64,000 nucleotides of DNA from Flagellimonas sp947499585 (lineage in GTDB: Bacteria > Bacteroidota > Bacteroidia > Flavobacteriales > Flavobacteriaceae), in contig NZ_CP138995.1 of NCBI RefSeq assembly GCF_044596045.1, positions 992,001-1,056,000 on the forward strand. The letters run 5' to 3'. The notes under the pieces were generated by a model that did no database searches, was not told the DNA's origin, and worked only from the letters and a program-made list of their open reading frames with translations. Made by a program: the position numbers and the translations under genes. Positions 45,516 to 54,480 of this stretch are shown one piece after another (the first letter of the stretch is position 1; the number at the start of each line of letters is the position of its first letter).

Positions 45516-46911
45516 AAAAGTAAAGGTTTTCAGTTTTTATTACATCTATGTTGTTCACAATTGCCGAATTAAGTATGTTGAGAATTTCTATTTTCTCAAC
45601 ATTTGCATCTGTTGATGTGGCAAAGCGACATCTCCAATGATCTGTACAGAAAGTCTCTTCAAAGCCATTGGGCCAAACCTTGACACCTCTGTTTGTAATA
45701 ACTTGAAGTGCTAATTGGTTGCTTTCCAAGGACTGCAGTTGCAATGCTATCTCATTGGGATTGGAGCCTGGCCAATGAACAAAGATATCGACCCCTTTTA
45801 GCACTTTGGAAACAGGCTGTTTTCTTATCGTTCTTGGAAGATTTAGGGGTCCTGCTTGGTTATAGGAGACACTCTTTAAGGTTTTAGGGCTTTTGTTAAG
45901 ATTTGAGATAACTGCCTCGGCAAATTCTTTGGTGCCAAGCTTTTGCTCACTTATTTTTTTGTCGTAAATATCATAAGTATGCATACCATCTTCCATGGTC
46001 TTGAGCCAAGCATTTTCAACTTTTTCTGCAACGGTGTTCTGGCCTAAATGGTTCAGCATCATTACAGCACCTTGTAATAGTCCAGATGGATTGGCCAGAT
46101 TTTGTCCAGCCCTTCTCGGTGCAGAACCATGAATTGCCTCGAACATAGCACATTGTTCACCTATATTGGCAGATCCTGCCAGTCCCACGGATCCTGTTAT
46201 TTGAGCAGCGACATCAGATAGTACATCACCGTATAAATTTGGCATAACAATCACATCAAAATTCTCAGGAGTGTCTGCGAGTTTTGCGGCACCTATGTCA
46301 ATGATCCAGTGTTCGTTAACAATATCCGGGTATTCTATGGCAATTTCATTGAAGACCTGATGAAATAGGCCATCCGTCTGCTTCATTATATTATCTTTTG
46401 TAAAGCAGGTAACTTTTTTTCTATTGTATTTTTTTGCATATTCAAAAGCATATCGCACTATTTTTTCGCAACCCGGTCTGCTGATGAGCTTAAGACACTG
46501 AACCACTTCATCTGTTTGTTGATGTTCTATACCAGCGTATAAGTCTTCTTCGTTTTCCCTAATAATGACCACATCCATTTTGGGATGTTTGGTCTTTACA
46601 AAAGGATGAATGCTGCGACATGGCCTTACATTGGCGTAGAGTCCTAAGGACTTTCGAGTCGTTACGTTGAGACTTTTATAACCACCACCTTGTGGAGTGG
46701 TTATTGGTGCTTTTAAAAACACCTTGTTTTTTCTAATAATGTCCCAGGATTCTTTTGTTATTCCGGAAGTATTGCCCTTTAGATAAGCATTTTCTCCAAC
46801 TTCAATTTCATCGACTTCAAGCTGTGCTCCGGCTGCTTTAAGAATTCGCAAAGTGGCATCCATAATTTCAGGGCCAATTCCATCACCTTTTGCTATAGTA
46901 ATTCTATTCAT
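45475..46911 (-). CDS. icd: NADP-dependent isocitrate dehydrogenase, Thermus-type
   Basis: A 478-residue decarboxylating dehydrogenase: ITIAKGDGIGPEIMDATLRIL at the N-terminus, NVRPCRSIHPF, IIRENEEDLYAGIEH with substrate Arg and Glu, and metal-binding NLYGDVLSDVAAQ. The C-terminal region of about 140 residues beyond the core (GVDIFVHWPGSNPNEIALQLQSL) is the extra small domain of Thermus-like IDH. It makes 2-oxoglutarate. The gene is followed by paralog B and preceded by the second copy of the shared operator. Confidence 0.9.
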   Translation of the reverse strand: MNRITIAKGDGIGPEIMDATLRILKAAGAQLEVDEIEVGENAYLKGNTSGITKESWDIIRKNKVFLKAPITTPQGGGYKSLNVTTRKSLGLYANVRPCRSIHPFVKTKHPKMDVVIIRENEEDLYAGIEHQQTDEVVQCLKLISRPGCEKIVRYAFEYAKKYNRKKVTCFTKDNIMKQTDGLFHQVFNEIAIEYPDIVNEHWIIDIGAAKLADTPENFDVIVMPNLYGDVLSDVAAQITGSVGLAGSANIGEQCAMFEAIHGSAPRRAGQNLANPSGLLQGAVMMLNHLGQNTVAEKVENAWLKTMEDGMHTYDIYDKKISEQKLGTKEFAEAVISNLNKSPKTLKSVSYNQAGPLNLPRTIRKQPVSKVLKGVDIFVHWPGSNPNEIALQLQSLESNQLALQVITNRGVKVWPNGFEETFCTDHWRCRFATSTDANVEKIEILNILNSAIVNNIDVIKTENLYFFDGKQAFSMAQGQ

Positions 46912-46946
46912 GTTTTAAATATTTCATACAAAAGTGCAAATATGTT

Positions 46947-46974
46947 ATCATATAATTTTATTTATATTAATTAT
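46947..46974. promoter_or_regulatory. shared 28-bp AT-rich operator, copy 2
   Basis: Second copy (26 of 28 bases equal) of the element at 44172-44199, 36 bases before the icd start codon. The 35 bases between it and the start also align with the corresponding stretch of the permease operon (including ACAAARGTGYAA), so the whole promoter appears duplicated. Confidence 0.6.
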
Positions 46975-47066
46975 GAAAAACATTAATAAAATTTATGTAT
47001 AAATGATTTATTACACCGGCGGATTTAAATAACCGGATTGTAAGGTCTAGTCTTTATAATCGTTCC

Positions 47067-47381
47067 TTATGTCTTTTCAGTACTTGATCTAAGATCTGCA
47101 CTTTGAGCTTCATCCATATAAATTATGGGCATAGCATAAATAAGAGGAAGATTTTCTGCAAACTTTTTTTTAATGCGTTTATTTATTTTGTTGAATAACA
47201 ATGCTTTTGTTGTACCCATTACCAAGGTCTGTTCAAGACTTTCCTTTTGACCATTCTTTAATCGTTTATGGAGTATTTTATTTGAGACTAGTGCATTGAG
47301 CATTAATTTTTCATCGATAAGAAAATCGACTATATCATTTGCTTGCGGAGGGGAGTCGCATATAATATGAATTAAAACCAT
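47067..47381 (-). CDS. CutA-like (PII-fold) small protein
   Basis: A 104-residue protein beginning MVLIHIICDSPPQANDIVDFLIDEKLMLNALVSN, the pattern of the CutA divalent-cation-tolerance family (ferredoxin-like, PII-related trimers). The C-terminal conserved aromatic part of CutA is altered, so it is a divergent member. It sits 155 bases upstream of the icd gene on the same strand. A metal or regulatory role is inference. Confidence 0.6.
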   Translation of the reverse strand: MVLIHIICDSPPQANDIVDFLIDEKLMLNALVSNKILHKRLKNGQKESLEQTLVMGTTKALLFNKINKRIKKKFAENLPLIYAMPIIYMDEAQSADLRSSTEKT

Positions 47382-47435
47382 ACGAAATAATTAAGCAGCC
47401 ACTTACCAAATGGGCGGTCTTCATTATAAATTAGA

Positions 47436-47819
47436 CTAGTTTATGAGCGCTTCTTTTTTCTGATGGTCATTTAATCTCATTTCGCCACTGCCAATTGCAG
47501 TTTTCAGGTCGGCTGTCAATGTTCTGTAAGCTTTAAAAAACTTTTTCCCGTCAGACCTCTTAAATGTAATTATTGGATTGCCGCTACTTGATATTTTAGT
47601 AATGGTAACAATTGAGCTTTTTAAAGTTGACATATTGGGGATACCACCACGCTTGATAATGAAATTTTTGCGAGGCACATTGATATTCTGATATGAAACA
47701 CCAGTTGGCTCACCTATAACAAGTTGGTCACCAACCTTTACCAAATCAGTATGGTTTTCTTGCGCATTTAAACCATTTGCGAACAAGGAGAACATTAATA
47801 AAAACAGGATAGATTTCAT
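47436..47819 (-). CDS. secreted protein, member of a paralog pair
   Basis: A 127-residue protein with a signal peptide (ends GLNAQ). The mature part is beta-rich (VKVGDQLVIGEPTGVSYQNINVPRKNFIIKRGG). Its stretch VTITKISSSGNPIITFKRSDGKKFFKAYRTLTADL matches the end of the neighbouring secreted protein, so the two arose by duplication. Two bases separate them. Function unknown. Confidence 0.55.
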   Translation of the reverse strand: MKSILFLLMFSLFANGLNAQENHTDLVKVGDQLVIGEPTGVSYQNINVPRKNFIIKRGGIPNMSTLKSSIVTITKISSSGNPIITFKRSDGKKFFKAYRTLTADLKTAIGSGEMRLNDHQKKEALIN

Positions 47820-47821
47820 AA

Positions 47822-48196
47822 CTACATAGATTTATTGTTTTCAATTTTTTCTTTAACCAGAATGGCCTTTATGGTAGGTTTGTAACCATAAAAATTCCTT
47901 CCGTCCTCTCTTCTTAGAACAACCTGTGTACTTCCGTCAGGCATAACATTCATCTGATCTATTACCACAATATTTCCATGAAAATTCATTGTAAGTCCAA
48001 ACCCTGAGGAAGAATTTAGGTGGTTGTCAACCATTACAATATCAGAATATGGAATCTCGAGTAACATCCCTTTTTCTGAATCACCTCTGCTCTCAGCAAA
48101 GTGTTTAAAATTTATATGCTGTGCTTTGTTTTGAGCCGTAACTTGTAGTCCAGAAAGTAGCATAAAACATAAATAAAATAGAACCTGTCTTTTCAT
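47822..48196 (-). CDS. secreted protein, member of a paralog pair
   Basis: A 124-residue protein with a signal peptide (ends VTAQ). The mature part reads as beta strands; IDQMNVMPDGSTQVVLRREDGRNFYGYKPTIKAIL corresponds to the end of its downstream neighbour. It is the first gene of this minus-strand pair and diverges from a TetR-controlled export operon across 148 bases. It could be a cargo or periplasmic accessory of that operon, but no motif shows this. Confidence 0.55.
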   Translation of the reverse strand: MKRQVLFYLCFMLLSGLQVTAQNKAQHINFKHFAESRGDSEKGMLLEIPYSDIVMVDNHLNSSSGFGLTMNFHGNIVVIDQMNVMPDGSTQVVLRREDGRNFYGYKPTIKAILVKEKIENNKSM

Positions 48197-48258
48197 AAGC
48201 TTTAGTTTTAGGACATAGTTTTAACATAAAGATAAGATTATATCAGTTATAAAAAAGC

Positions 48259-48305
48259 ATTACTATTGTTAATAAGTAGTTAAACTATCATATGTTAATA
48301 GTAAT
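48259..48305. promoter_or_regulatory. perfect 9-bp inverted repeat, candidate TetR operator
   Basis: ATTACTATT (48259-48267) and AATAGTAAT (48297-48305) are exact reverse complements, in the intergenic region between the secreted pair and the TetR gene and just ahead of a TATATTTG -7 element (48311-48318). Autoregulation of the TetR-ABC operon by the TetR protein is inferred. The arms are farther apart than in many TetR operators. Confidence 0.4.
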
Positions 48306-48310
48306 ACTGT

Positions 48311-48318
48311 TATATTTG
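48311..48318 (+). promoter_or_regulatory. -7 element of TetR-ABC-HlyD-TolC operon
   Basis: TATATTTG is an exact TAnnTTTG match, 27 bases before the TetR start codon. No strong -33 TTG, as expected of a regulated promoter. Confidence 0.5.
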
Positions 48319-48344
48319 TCTAAAATCTATAACGGCTTTTATTT

Positions 48345-49031
48345 ATGGAAAGATTAATGCAATCAATTCGAATTGGAATCAATGATAAAATTTACGTAAA
48401 AGATCCCGAATCATCAGACTTAGGAAAAAGAATAATTGAACAGAGCATTTTAATGATTGATGAAATGGGCTTTGAAAGTTTCACATTTAGGAAACTGGGC
48501 GAGCGCATAAAATCCAATGAAAGTTCCATTTATAGGTATTTTGAAAACAAACATAAGCTCCTCCTTTATTTGGCTTCATGGTACTGGGGTTGGTTGGAGT
48601 ATAAAATGGTCTTTGCCACAAATGGTATCACAGACCGGAGTGAAAAACTTAGAAAAGCTATTGAGATTCTTACTCAGACGGTAGAGCAAGATGTTTCTTT
48701 TTCTCATATAAACGAGGTATTGTTGAGCAAGATAGTTATTAATGAATACTCCAAATCATACCTAACGAAAGAGGTAGATCAGGAAAATAAGGATGGCTAC
48801 TTTATAATATACAAAAGGCTGGTAAATCGCTTATATGAAATGATTGTATCACTTGATGGTGATTATCCTTACCCTTCTAGTTTAGCAAGTACGGTTTTAG
48901 AAGGAAGCCTGCATCAGTATTTTCTTAAGGAGCATTTTCCCATGCTAACAGATTGCAACCAAACGACCACCCCAACACAATACTTTACAGACATGGTCTT
49001 TAGGATCGTAAAACCAAAAAACAATGCCTAA
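48345..49031 (+). CDS. TetR-family regulator of export operon
   Basis: A 228-residue protein with an N-terminal TetR-type HTH (about 26-75; GKRIIEQSILMIDEMGFESFTFRKLGERIKSNESSIYRYFENKHKLL) and an all-helical ligand domain. It is the first gene of a four-gene unit and overlaps the ABC gene by 8 bases. Likely a repressor of its own operon. Confidence 0.87.
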   Translation: MERLMQSIRIGINDKIYVKDPESSDLGKRIIEQSILMIDEMGFESFTFRKLGERIKSNESSIYRYFENKHKLLLYLASWYWGWLEYKMVFATNGITDRSEKLRKAIEILTQTVEQDVSFSHINEVLLSKIVINEYSKSYLTKEVDQENKDGYFIIYKRLVNRLYEMIVSLDGDYPYPSSLASTVLEGSLHQYFLKEHFPMLTDCNQTTTPTQYFTDMVFRIVKPKNNA

Positions 49032-50691
49032 AAATATTCTTACTGCTTGGCAGCGCCTAATGGGCATGCTGGCATTGGATAAGAAAGATGTGCTTCAAGT
49101 TTTTTATTATGCCATTTTTGCTGGTATAGTAAATCTTTCCTTGCCCCTTGGTATACAAGCAATTATTAACTTAATACAAGGTGCGCAAGTAAGTACATCT
49201 TGGATTGTCCTAGTCGTTTTAGTAACCTTAGGGGTTGCATTTGCAGGAGCTTTACAGTTAATGCAGATGCGTATTATTGAAAACGTACAGCAAAAGATTT
49301 TCACTAGAGCTTCTTTTGAATTTGCTTATAGATTTCCAAAGATAAAAATGAGCGAATTAAGGAACTATTATCCGCCAGAATTGGCGAATCGGTTTTTTGA
49401 TACACTTACGGTACAAAAGGGTCTTTCAAAAATCTTAATAGATTTTCCGGCCGCATTGCTACAGATTGTGTTTGGGTTGCTGCTACTGTCATTTTACCAT
49501 CCCTTCTTTATCATATATGGACTACTCCTATTATTGCTCATATATGTGGTTTTTAAGTTCACTGCGCAACGTGGTTTAGAAACTAGTCTGGATGAGTCAA
49601 AAAACAAGTATAAGGTGGCCCATTGGATTCAGGAAATAGCAAGATCCATAGTCAGTTTTAAACTTTCAGGTGGTACAACACACGGTATTGATAAAAATGA
49701 CACTTTGGTAGCTAATTATTTAGATGCCCGCGAAGGCCATTTTAAGATTTTAGTACTTCAATTTATCCAAATGATTGGTTTTAAGGTCCTGGTAACCGCG
49801 GGACTTTTACTTATTGGAGGATTGCTCGTACTTAATCAAGAGATGAATATTGGACAGTTTGTGGCTGCAGAAATTATTATTCTTTTGGTGATTAGCTCTG
49901 TCGAAAAAATGATTTTAGGCCTCGAAACTTTTTATGACTTACTTACTTCTTTAGAAAAATTGGGGCAAGTGGTGGACAAAGAACTAGAACCACAAGATGG
50001 GGAAAAACCTTTTGCAAAAGACGAAGGATTTGTGGTTGAACTTGCGGATATTTCTTATAATGTGCCCGAAAGAGATAAGAAAATTATTGATGATGTCTCC
50101 CTGACCATTACACCTAGTTGTACCATTTTATTGCAAGGGACAAGTGGCTCGGGAAAATCAACACTCTTAAGGTTGATCGCTGGTATTTTTGAACCGGACC
50201 AGGGAAAAATATTTGTAAATGATGTTGCATTACAAGGAGTAAACCTTAATTATTACCGCTCTCATCTGGGAAAGTCATTAAGCGAGGAATCTCCATTTGA
50301 GGGGTCACTGCTTAACAACATAACATTTGGGAATAAGAATATTTCCCAAGAGGATGTGTATTGGGCATTGGAGAAAACAGGATTGACCCAATTTGTTAAA
50401 GAACAACCACAAGGATTGAAAACAGTTTTATATCCCGAGGGGAAACAATTACCGTATACCATTTCTAAGAAAATTGTTTTGGCACGTAGTATTGTTACAA
50501 AGCCTAAGCTACTTATCCTAAAAGACCCATTAGACCAATTTGCAGAAAATGAAGCTACGGAAATCATGGACTTTCTAACGGATGGCTCCAATGGATGGGC
50601 GTTGGTTATAGTAAGCGCAAACCCAAAATGGATAGAACGTTGCGGGCGCATTATTACTATGGAAAATGGAAAATTGATTAACGAAAGATAG
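49024..50691 (+). CDS. ABC exporter-type fusion protein with degenerate ATPase
   Basis: A 555-residue protein: membrane domain (about 20-310, five to six helices) fused to an ABC domain (about 335-555), without an N-terminal peptidase domain. Walker A is intact (GTSGSGKSTLLRL). The Q-loop Gln is replaced (LGKSLSEES), the LSGGQ signature reads LPYTI, the Walker B Asp and catalytic Glu are Lys and Asp (LLILKDPLDQ), and the H-loop His is lost (IVSANPKW). It is in a type-I-secretion-like operon with HlyD and TolC genes. Hydrolysis activity is doubtful. Confidence 0.88.
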   Translation: MPKNILTAWQRLMGMLALDKKDVLQVFYYAIFAGIVNLSLPLGIQAIINLIQGAQVSTSWIVLVVLVTLGVAFAGALQLMQMRIIENVQQKIFTRASFEFAYRFPKIKMSELRNYYPPELANRFFDTLTVQKGLSKILIDFPAALLQIVFGLLLLSFYHPFFIIYGLLLLLLIYVVFKFTAQRGLETSLDESKNKYKVAHWIQEIARSIVSFKLSGGTTHGIDKNDTLVANYLDAREGHFKILVLQFIQMIGFKVLVTAGLLLIGGLLVLNQEMNIGQFVAAEIIILLVISSVEKMILGLETFYDLLTSLEKLGQVVDKELEPQDGEKPFAKDEGFVVELADISYNVPERDKKIIDDVSLTITPSCTILLQGTSGSGKSTLLRLIAGIFEPDQGKIFVNDVALQGVNLNYYRSHLGKSLSEESPFEGSLLNNITFGNKNISQEDVYWALEKTGLTQFVKEQPQGLKTVLYPEGKQLPYTISKKIVLARSIVTKPKLLILKDPLDQFAENEATEIMDFLTDGSNGWALVIVSANPKWIERCGRIITMENGKLINER

Positions 50692-50698
50692 AAAGACA

Positions 50699-52051
50699 AT
50701 GCTAAATATATCACCAAATAAGTTAAATGAAAAGGTTGACATTAGTGGCTATAAGGCGGTTGAGAAAGTTTTCTATAGAACGCATTATAAACACTTTAAT
50801 CGGTTTTTGGCTGCTTTTTTTGTAATCGCCTTCATTATCCTTTTCCTGCCTTGGACCCAAAATATTACAGGGAAAGGTTATTTAACTACATTAAGACCCG
50901 ATCAACGGCCACAGACCATTCAATCACCTATTCCTGGGAGAATAGAAAAATGGTATGTTAGCGAGGGAGATTATGTAAAGAAAGGGGATACCATTCTCTT
51001 TATCTCTGAGGTAAAAAGTGAATATTTTGACCCAAATTTGGTGGAACGTACAGGACAGCAAATCAAAGCTAAGTCAATGGCGGTTACATCTTATGAGGGA
51101 AAGGTAGAAGCACTTAACATGCAGATTGGCGCAATATCCAATGAGCGTGGATTAAAATTGGAGCAGGCAAAGAACAAGTTACTTCAATCTAGATTAAAAG
51201 TTCAGAGCGACAGTATTGATTTGGAAGCTGCAAAGACCAATATTTCTATTGCGCAAAGACAATACGACCGTGTCGTTCAGCTTGAACAAGAAGGATTAAA
51301 GGCTGTTACAGATGTTGAAGAAAAACGTTTAAAGTTGCAGGAAACTCAAGCCAAACTAATCTCACAAGAAAATAAACTGTTGGCGAGCAAGAACAATGTC
51401 ATAAATGCACAAGTAGAAATTAGTAGAGTACAAGCGGAGTATACGGATAAGGTTTCCAAAGCACAGAGTGATATGTATACTGCACAGTCCAATCAATTTG
51501 ATTCTGAAGCACAGGTTACCAAATTAGAAAATTCATATACCAATTATGAAATGCGTAATGCCATGCTATATATTAAAGCCCCTCAGACTGGGTTTATCAA
51601 TAAAGCAATACAATCGGGCATTGGTGAAACTTTTAAGGAAGGAGACAGATTAGTCGGTATTATGCCTTCCGTGTATGATATGGCCGTAGAAACCTTTGTG
51701 GAACCCATAGACTTACCGTTATTACATATAGGAGAAAAGGTCCGTATACAGTTTGATGGTTGGCCTGCTATTGTTTTTAGCGGTTGGCCCAATGTTTCCT
51801 TTGGGACTTTTGGTGGGGAGGTAGTGGCCATAGAAACTTTTATAAGTGACAATGGGAAATATAGAGTTTTACTGGCTCCAGACAAAGAAGATCAACCATG
51901 GCCCAAAGATATACGTGTGGGCTCAGGGGCCAATACCATGGCATTATTAGAAGACGTTCCTATTTGGTTTGAGCTATGGAGACAGCTAAACGGGTTCCCT
52001 CCAAATTATTATCAACCTGAAAATAAAGTGGCCGATGTTAAAAAGAAATAA
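50699..52051 (+). CDS. HlyD-family membrane fusion protein
   Basis: A 450-residue periplasmic adaptor: one transmembrane helix (about 36-55), lipoyl-like part (SPIPGRIEKWYVSEGDYVKKGDTILFI), a long coiled coil (about 110-280), the second lipoyl half (IKAPQTGFINKAI) and a C-terminal beta-barrel. It links the inner-membrane ABC protein to the TolC channel encoded next. It overlaps tolC by 17 bases. Confidence 0.9.
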   Translation: MLNISPNKLNEKVDISGYKAVEKVFYRTHYKHFNRFLAAFFVIAFIILFLPWTQNITGKGYLTTLRPDQRPQTIQSPIPGRIEKWYVSEGDYVKKGDTILFISEVKSEYFDPNLVERTGQQIKAKSMAVTSYEGKVEALNMQIGAISNERGLKLEQAKNKLLQSRLKVQSDSIDLEAAKTNISIAQRQYDRVVQLEQEGLKAVTDVEEKRLKLQETQAKLISQENKLLASKNNVINAQVEISRVQAEYTDKVSKAQSDMYTAQSNQFDSEAQVTKLENSYTNYEMRNAMLYIKAPQTGFINKAIQSGIGETFKEGDRLVGIMPSVYDMAVETFVEPIDLPLLHIGEKVRIQFDGWPAIVFSGWPNVSFGTFGGEVVAIETFISDNGKYRVLLAPDKEDQPWPKDIRVGSGANTMALLEDVPIWFELWRQLNGFPPNYYQPENKVADVKKK

Positions 52052-53450
52052 GCAAGGAATCCAGATATGGATACTCTTTTTTCTATCCATTTTTTGGGTT
52101 CGGGCACAGCAAGATTCTATCGTACTCAATTTTAACGAGTACTTGGGCTATGTAAAAAAGTACCACCCCATTGCCAAACAAGCCCAGCTGAACATAGCCA
52201 TAGGACAAGCTAATTTAATGAAAGCACGAGGAGGATTCGATCCAAAAATTGAAGTGGATTATGACAGAAAGGACCTTAAAGGGACAGAATATTGGGATAG
52301 ATTAAACACAACGTTTAAAGTTCCTACTTGGTTTGGAATTGAGTTAAAAGGAAATTTTGAGCAAAATCAAGGGGAACACATAAACCCAGATGAAGAAGTT
52401 CCTGAAGATGGCTTGTATAGCGCTGGGGTGTCAATGTCCTTAGGAGAGGGTTTTTGGATAAATGAAAGAATGGCCACCCTTAAAAAAGCGAAATTCTTTA
52501 GAGAGCAATCAAAAGCTGATCAGGATTTGTTTGTAAACCAGGTATTGTACAAAGCTTCTTTAGCTTATTTTGATTGGCTCAGGGCTTACAAAGATGCTAT
52601 GATTTTTAATGATTTTCTTCAAAATGCTGAAGTGAGATTTGAAGGAGTTAAGCAAAGTGCTCTAGCCGGGGATATTGCTATAATAGATACCGTTGAAGCT
52701 AAGATTGCTGTTCAGAATAGGGCTTTGAGCCTGGAGCAGGCCAAAGTTAGATTGATGAAAAAATCTTTGGAACTTTCCAATTTTCTATGGATTAATGATG
52801 TGCCTGTAGAATTACAACCGGAGGTAATTCCTGATGAAAATGTGGAGAGCGAGATTGATGTTACCTTAGAGATCATGGGTAAACCTTTGGATAGCTTTAC
52901 GCTGGAAAATCACCCCAAGCTTAGATCTTTGGAATATAAGATTGATGGTTTGGTTGTAGATAAGCGATTAAAGGCAAATAAGTTACTGCCCATATTGGAT
53001 GTTCAGTATAATTTCTTGACAGAATCTCCTGATCAAATAAACTCTTTGGACATTGACAATTTCAAAGGTGGGGTAAGTTTTCGTTTTCCCTTGTTTTTGA
53101 GGAAAGAACGAGGTGATTTAAAATTGGCAAAGTTTAAGCTACAAGATGCACAATTTGAGCGGGACAATGCACAGGTGGAAATTCAGAATAAGGTCATTGC
53201 TATTTATCGTGAATTGGATTCGTACATTACACAAAACCAATTAATTGCCAATATTGTAACAGATTACAATACCTTGCTGAATGCAGAAGAGCGGAAATTC
53301 AGTTTTGGTGAGAGTTCGCTGTTTTTGATTAATTCAAGAGAAGGAAAACTTATTGATGCGGCTCTCAAACAGAACGAGGTACAGAACAAGTTTTTTTATA
53401 CAAAAGCACGATTGTTTAAGAGTCTGGCCATCAACCCAGAAATCTTATAG
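52035..53450 (+). CDS. TolC-family outer-membrane channel
   Basis: A 471-residue protein with a signal peptide (ends FWVRAQ) and TolC-type repeats of amphipathic helices and short barrel strands (FNEYLGYVKKYHPIAKQAQLNIAIGQANLMKARGGFDPK). Last gene of the TetR-ABC-HlyD-TolC unit. It forms the exit duct for the exporter; cargo unknown. Confidence 0.88.
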   Translation: MLKRNKQGIQIWILFFLSIFWVRAQQDSIVLNFNEYLGYVKKYHPIAKQAQLNIAIGQANLMKARGGFDPKIEVDYDRKDLKGTEYWDRLNTTFKVPTWFGIELKGNFEQNQGEHINPDEEVPEDGLYSAGVSMSLGEGFWINERMATLKKAKFFREQSKADQDLFVNQVLYKASLAYFDWLRAYKDAMIFNDFLQNAEVRFEGVKQSALAGDIAIIDTVEAKIAVQNRALSLEQAKVRLMKKSLELSNFLWINDVPVELQPEVIPDENVESEIDVTLEIMGKPLDSFTLENHPKLRSLEYKIDGLVVDKRLKANKLLPILDVQYNFLTESPDQINSLDIDNFKGGVSFRFPLFLRKERGDLKLAKFKLQDAQFERDNAQVEIQNKVIAIYRELDSYITQNQLIANIVTDYNTLLNAEERKFSFGESSLFLINSREGKLIDAALKQNEVQNKFFYTKARLFKSLAINPEIL

Positions 53451-53506
53451 ATACTTTAAAAAGAATCAAAAAGTGATTTAGTTTTCTTAACCATTATAAA
53501 CCCACA

Positions 53507-54364
53507 ATGAAGATACCTCCAATTTTAAAAGACCTATTTTTCATTTTAACGGGAATTTTTTCTGCAGCATTTGGTTTGGAAAGTTTCTTATTGCCAAATA
53601 GATTTATTGATGGTGGGGCAACGGGAATTTCACTATTGGTTACAGAAGTCACCTCAATTCCATTATGGATTTTGATTGTTTTGGTCAATATTCCATTTCT
53701 ATTTTTAGGATATCGTGTACTTGGAAAACAATTTACCATAAAAGCGATTTTGGCAATTTTAGGATTGGCTTTGGCGTTGGTATTCATTCAATTTCCAGAA
53801 GTAACCCAAGACAAATTGTTGGTTGCCGTTTTTGGTGGATTCTTCTTGGGTGCCGGAATAGGGCTTTCAATTAGAGGGGGCAGCGTTCTTGATGGCACGG
53901 AGGTTTTAGCTATTTTTTTAAGTAGAAAGCTAGGAACAAAAATAGGGGATATCATCATTTTGATTAACATATTGATTTTTTTAGCAGCAGCCTATTTGTT
54001 ATCAATTGAAGCCGCTTTGTATTCTATGCTTACCTATTTAGCTGCTTCAAGAACTCTGGATTTTGTACTTGATGGTATTGAAGAATATACAGGTGTAACC
54101 ATTATATCTGAAAAAAGCGAAGAAATCAGGGTAATGATTACGGAGAAATTAGGCAGGGGATTAACCATTTATAAAGCAAGTGGCGGCTATGGAAAGAAGG
54201 GAGAGCATAATGAATATGATGTCATCTACACGGTAGTCACAAGGTTGGAGATTAGGAAATTGAACATTGAACTCAATAAAATCGATGCCAATGCTTTTGT
54301 GGTCATGAACAGTATAAATGATACCAAAGGCGGCATGGTAAAGAAAAGAGTATTGAACAAATAA
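53507..54364 (+). CDS. YitT family membrane protein
   Basis: A 285-residue protein: five hydrophobic helices (about 8-180) followed by a cytoplasmic DUF2179 domain (VTIISEKSEEIRVMITEKLGRGLTIYKASGGYGKKG). This is the YitT family, conserved but of unknown function. It starts 56 bases after tolC on the same strand. Confidence 0.85.
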   Translation: MKIPPILKDLFFILTGIFSAAFGLESFLLPNRFIDGGATGISLLVTEVTSIPLWILIVLVNIPFLFLGYRVLGKQFTIKAILAILGLALALVFIQFPEVTQDKLLVAVFGGFFLGAGIGLSIRGGSVLDGTEVLAIFLSRKLGTKIGDIIILINILIFLAAAYLLSIEAALYSMLTYLAASRTLDFVLDGIEEYTGVTIISEKSEEIRVMITEKLGRGLTIYKASGGYGKKGEHNEYDVIYTVVTRLEIRKLNIELNKIDANAFVVMNSINDTKGGMVKKRVLNK

Positions 54365-54480
54365 TATCCAAACCCATTTCCCAAAATATTGGTTTTGTAA
54401 GTTTTCAGTTAGGAATACAACCAATGATAAAAGTCAGCTCTTGTGGAGTTTTTGAGACTTAATTTTGGAAAAATTATCAC

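Noticed and set aside
46995..47045. Possible CCGG-containing inverted repeat between icd and the CutA-like gene
   Set aside because: Arms match at only a few positions and no T-run follows; not enough for a terminator or operator call.
54376..54425. Stem ATTGGTTTTGTA/TACAACCAAT before the thioredoxin-like gene
   Set aside because: It needs a two-base bulge and lacks a T-run, so I could not call it a terminator.
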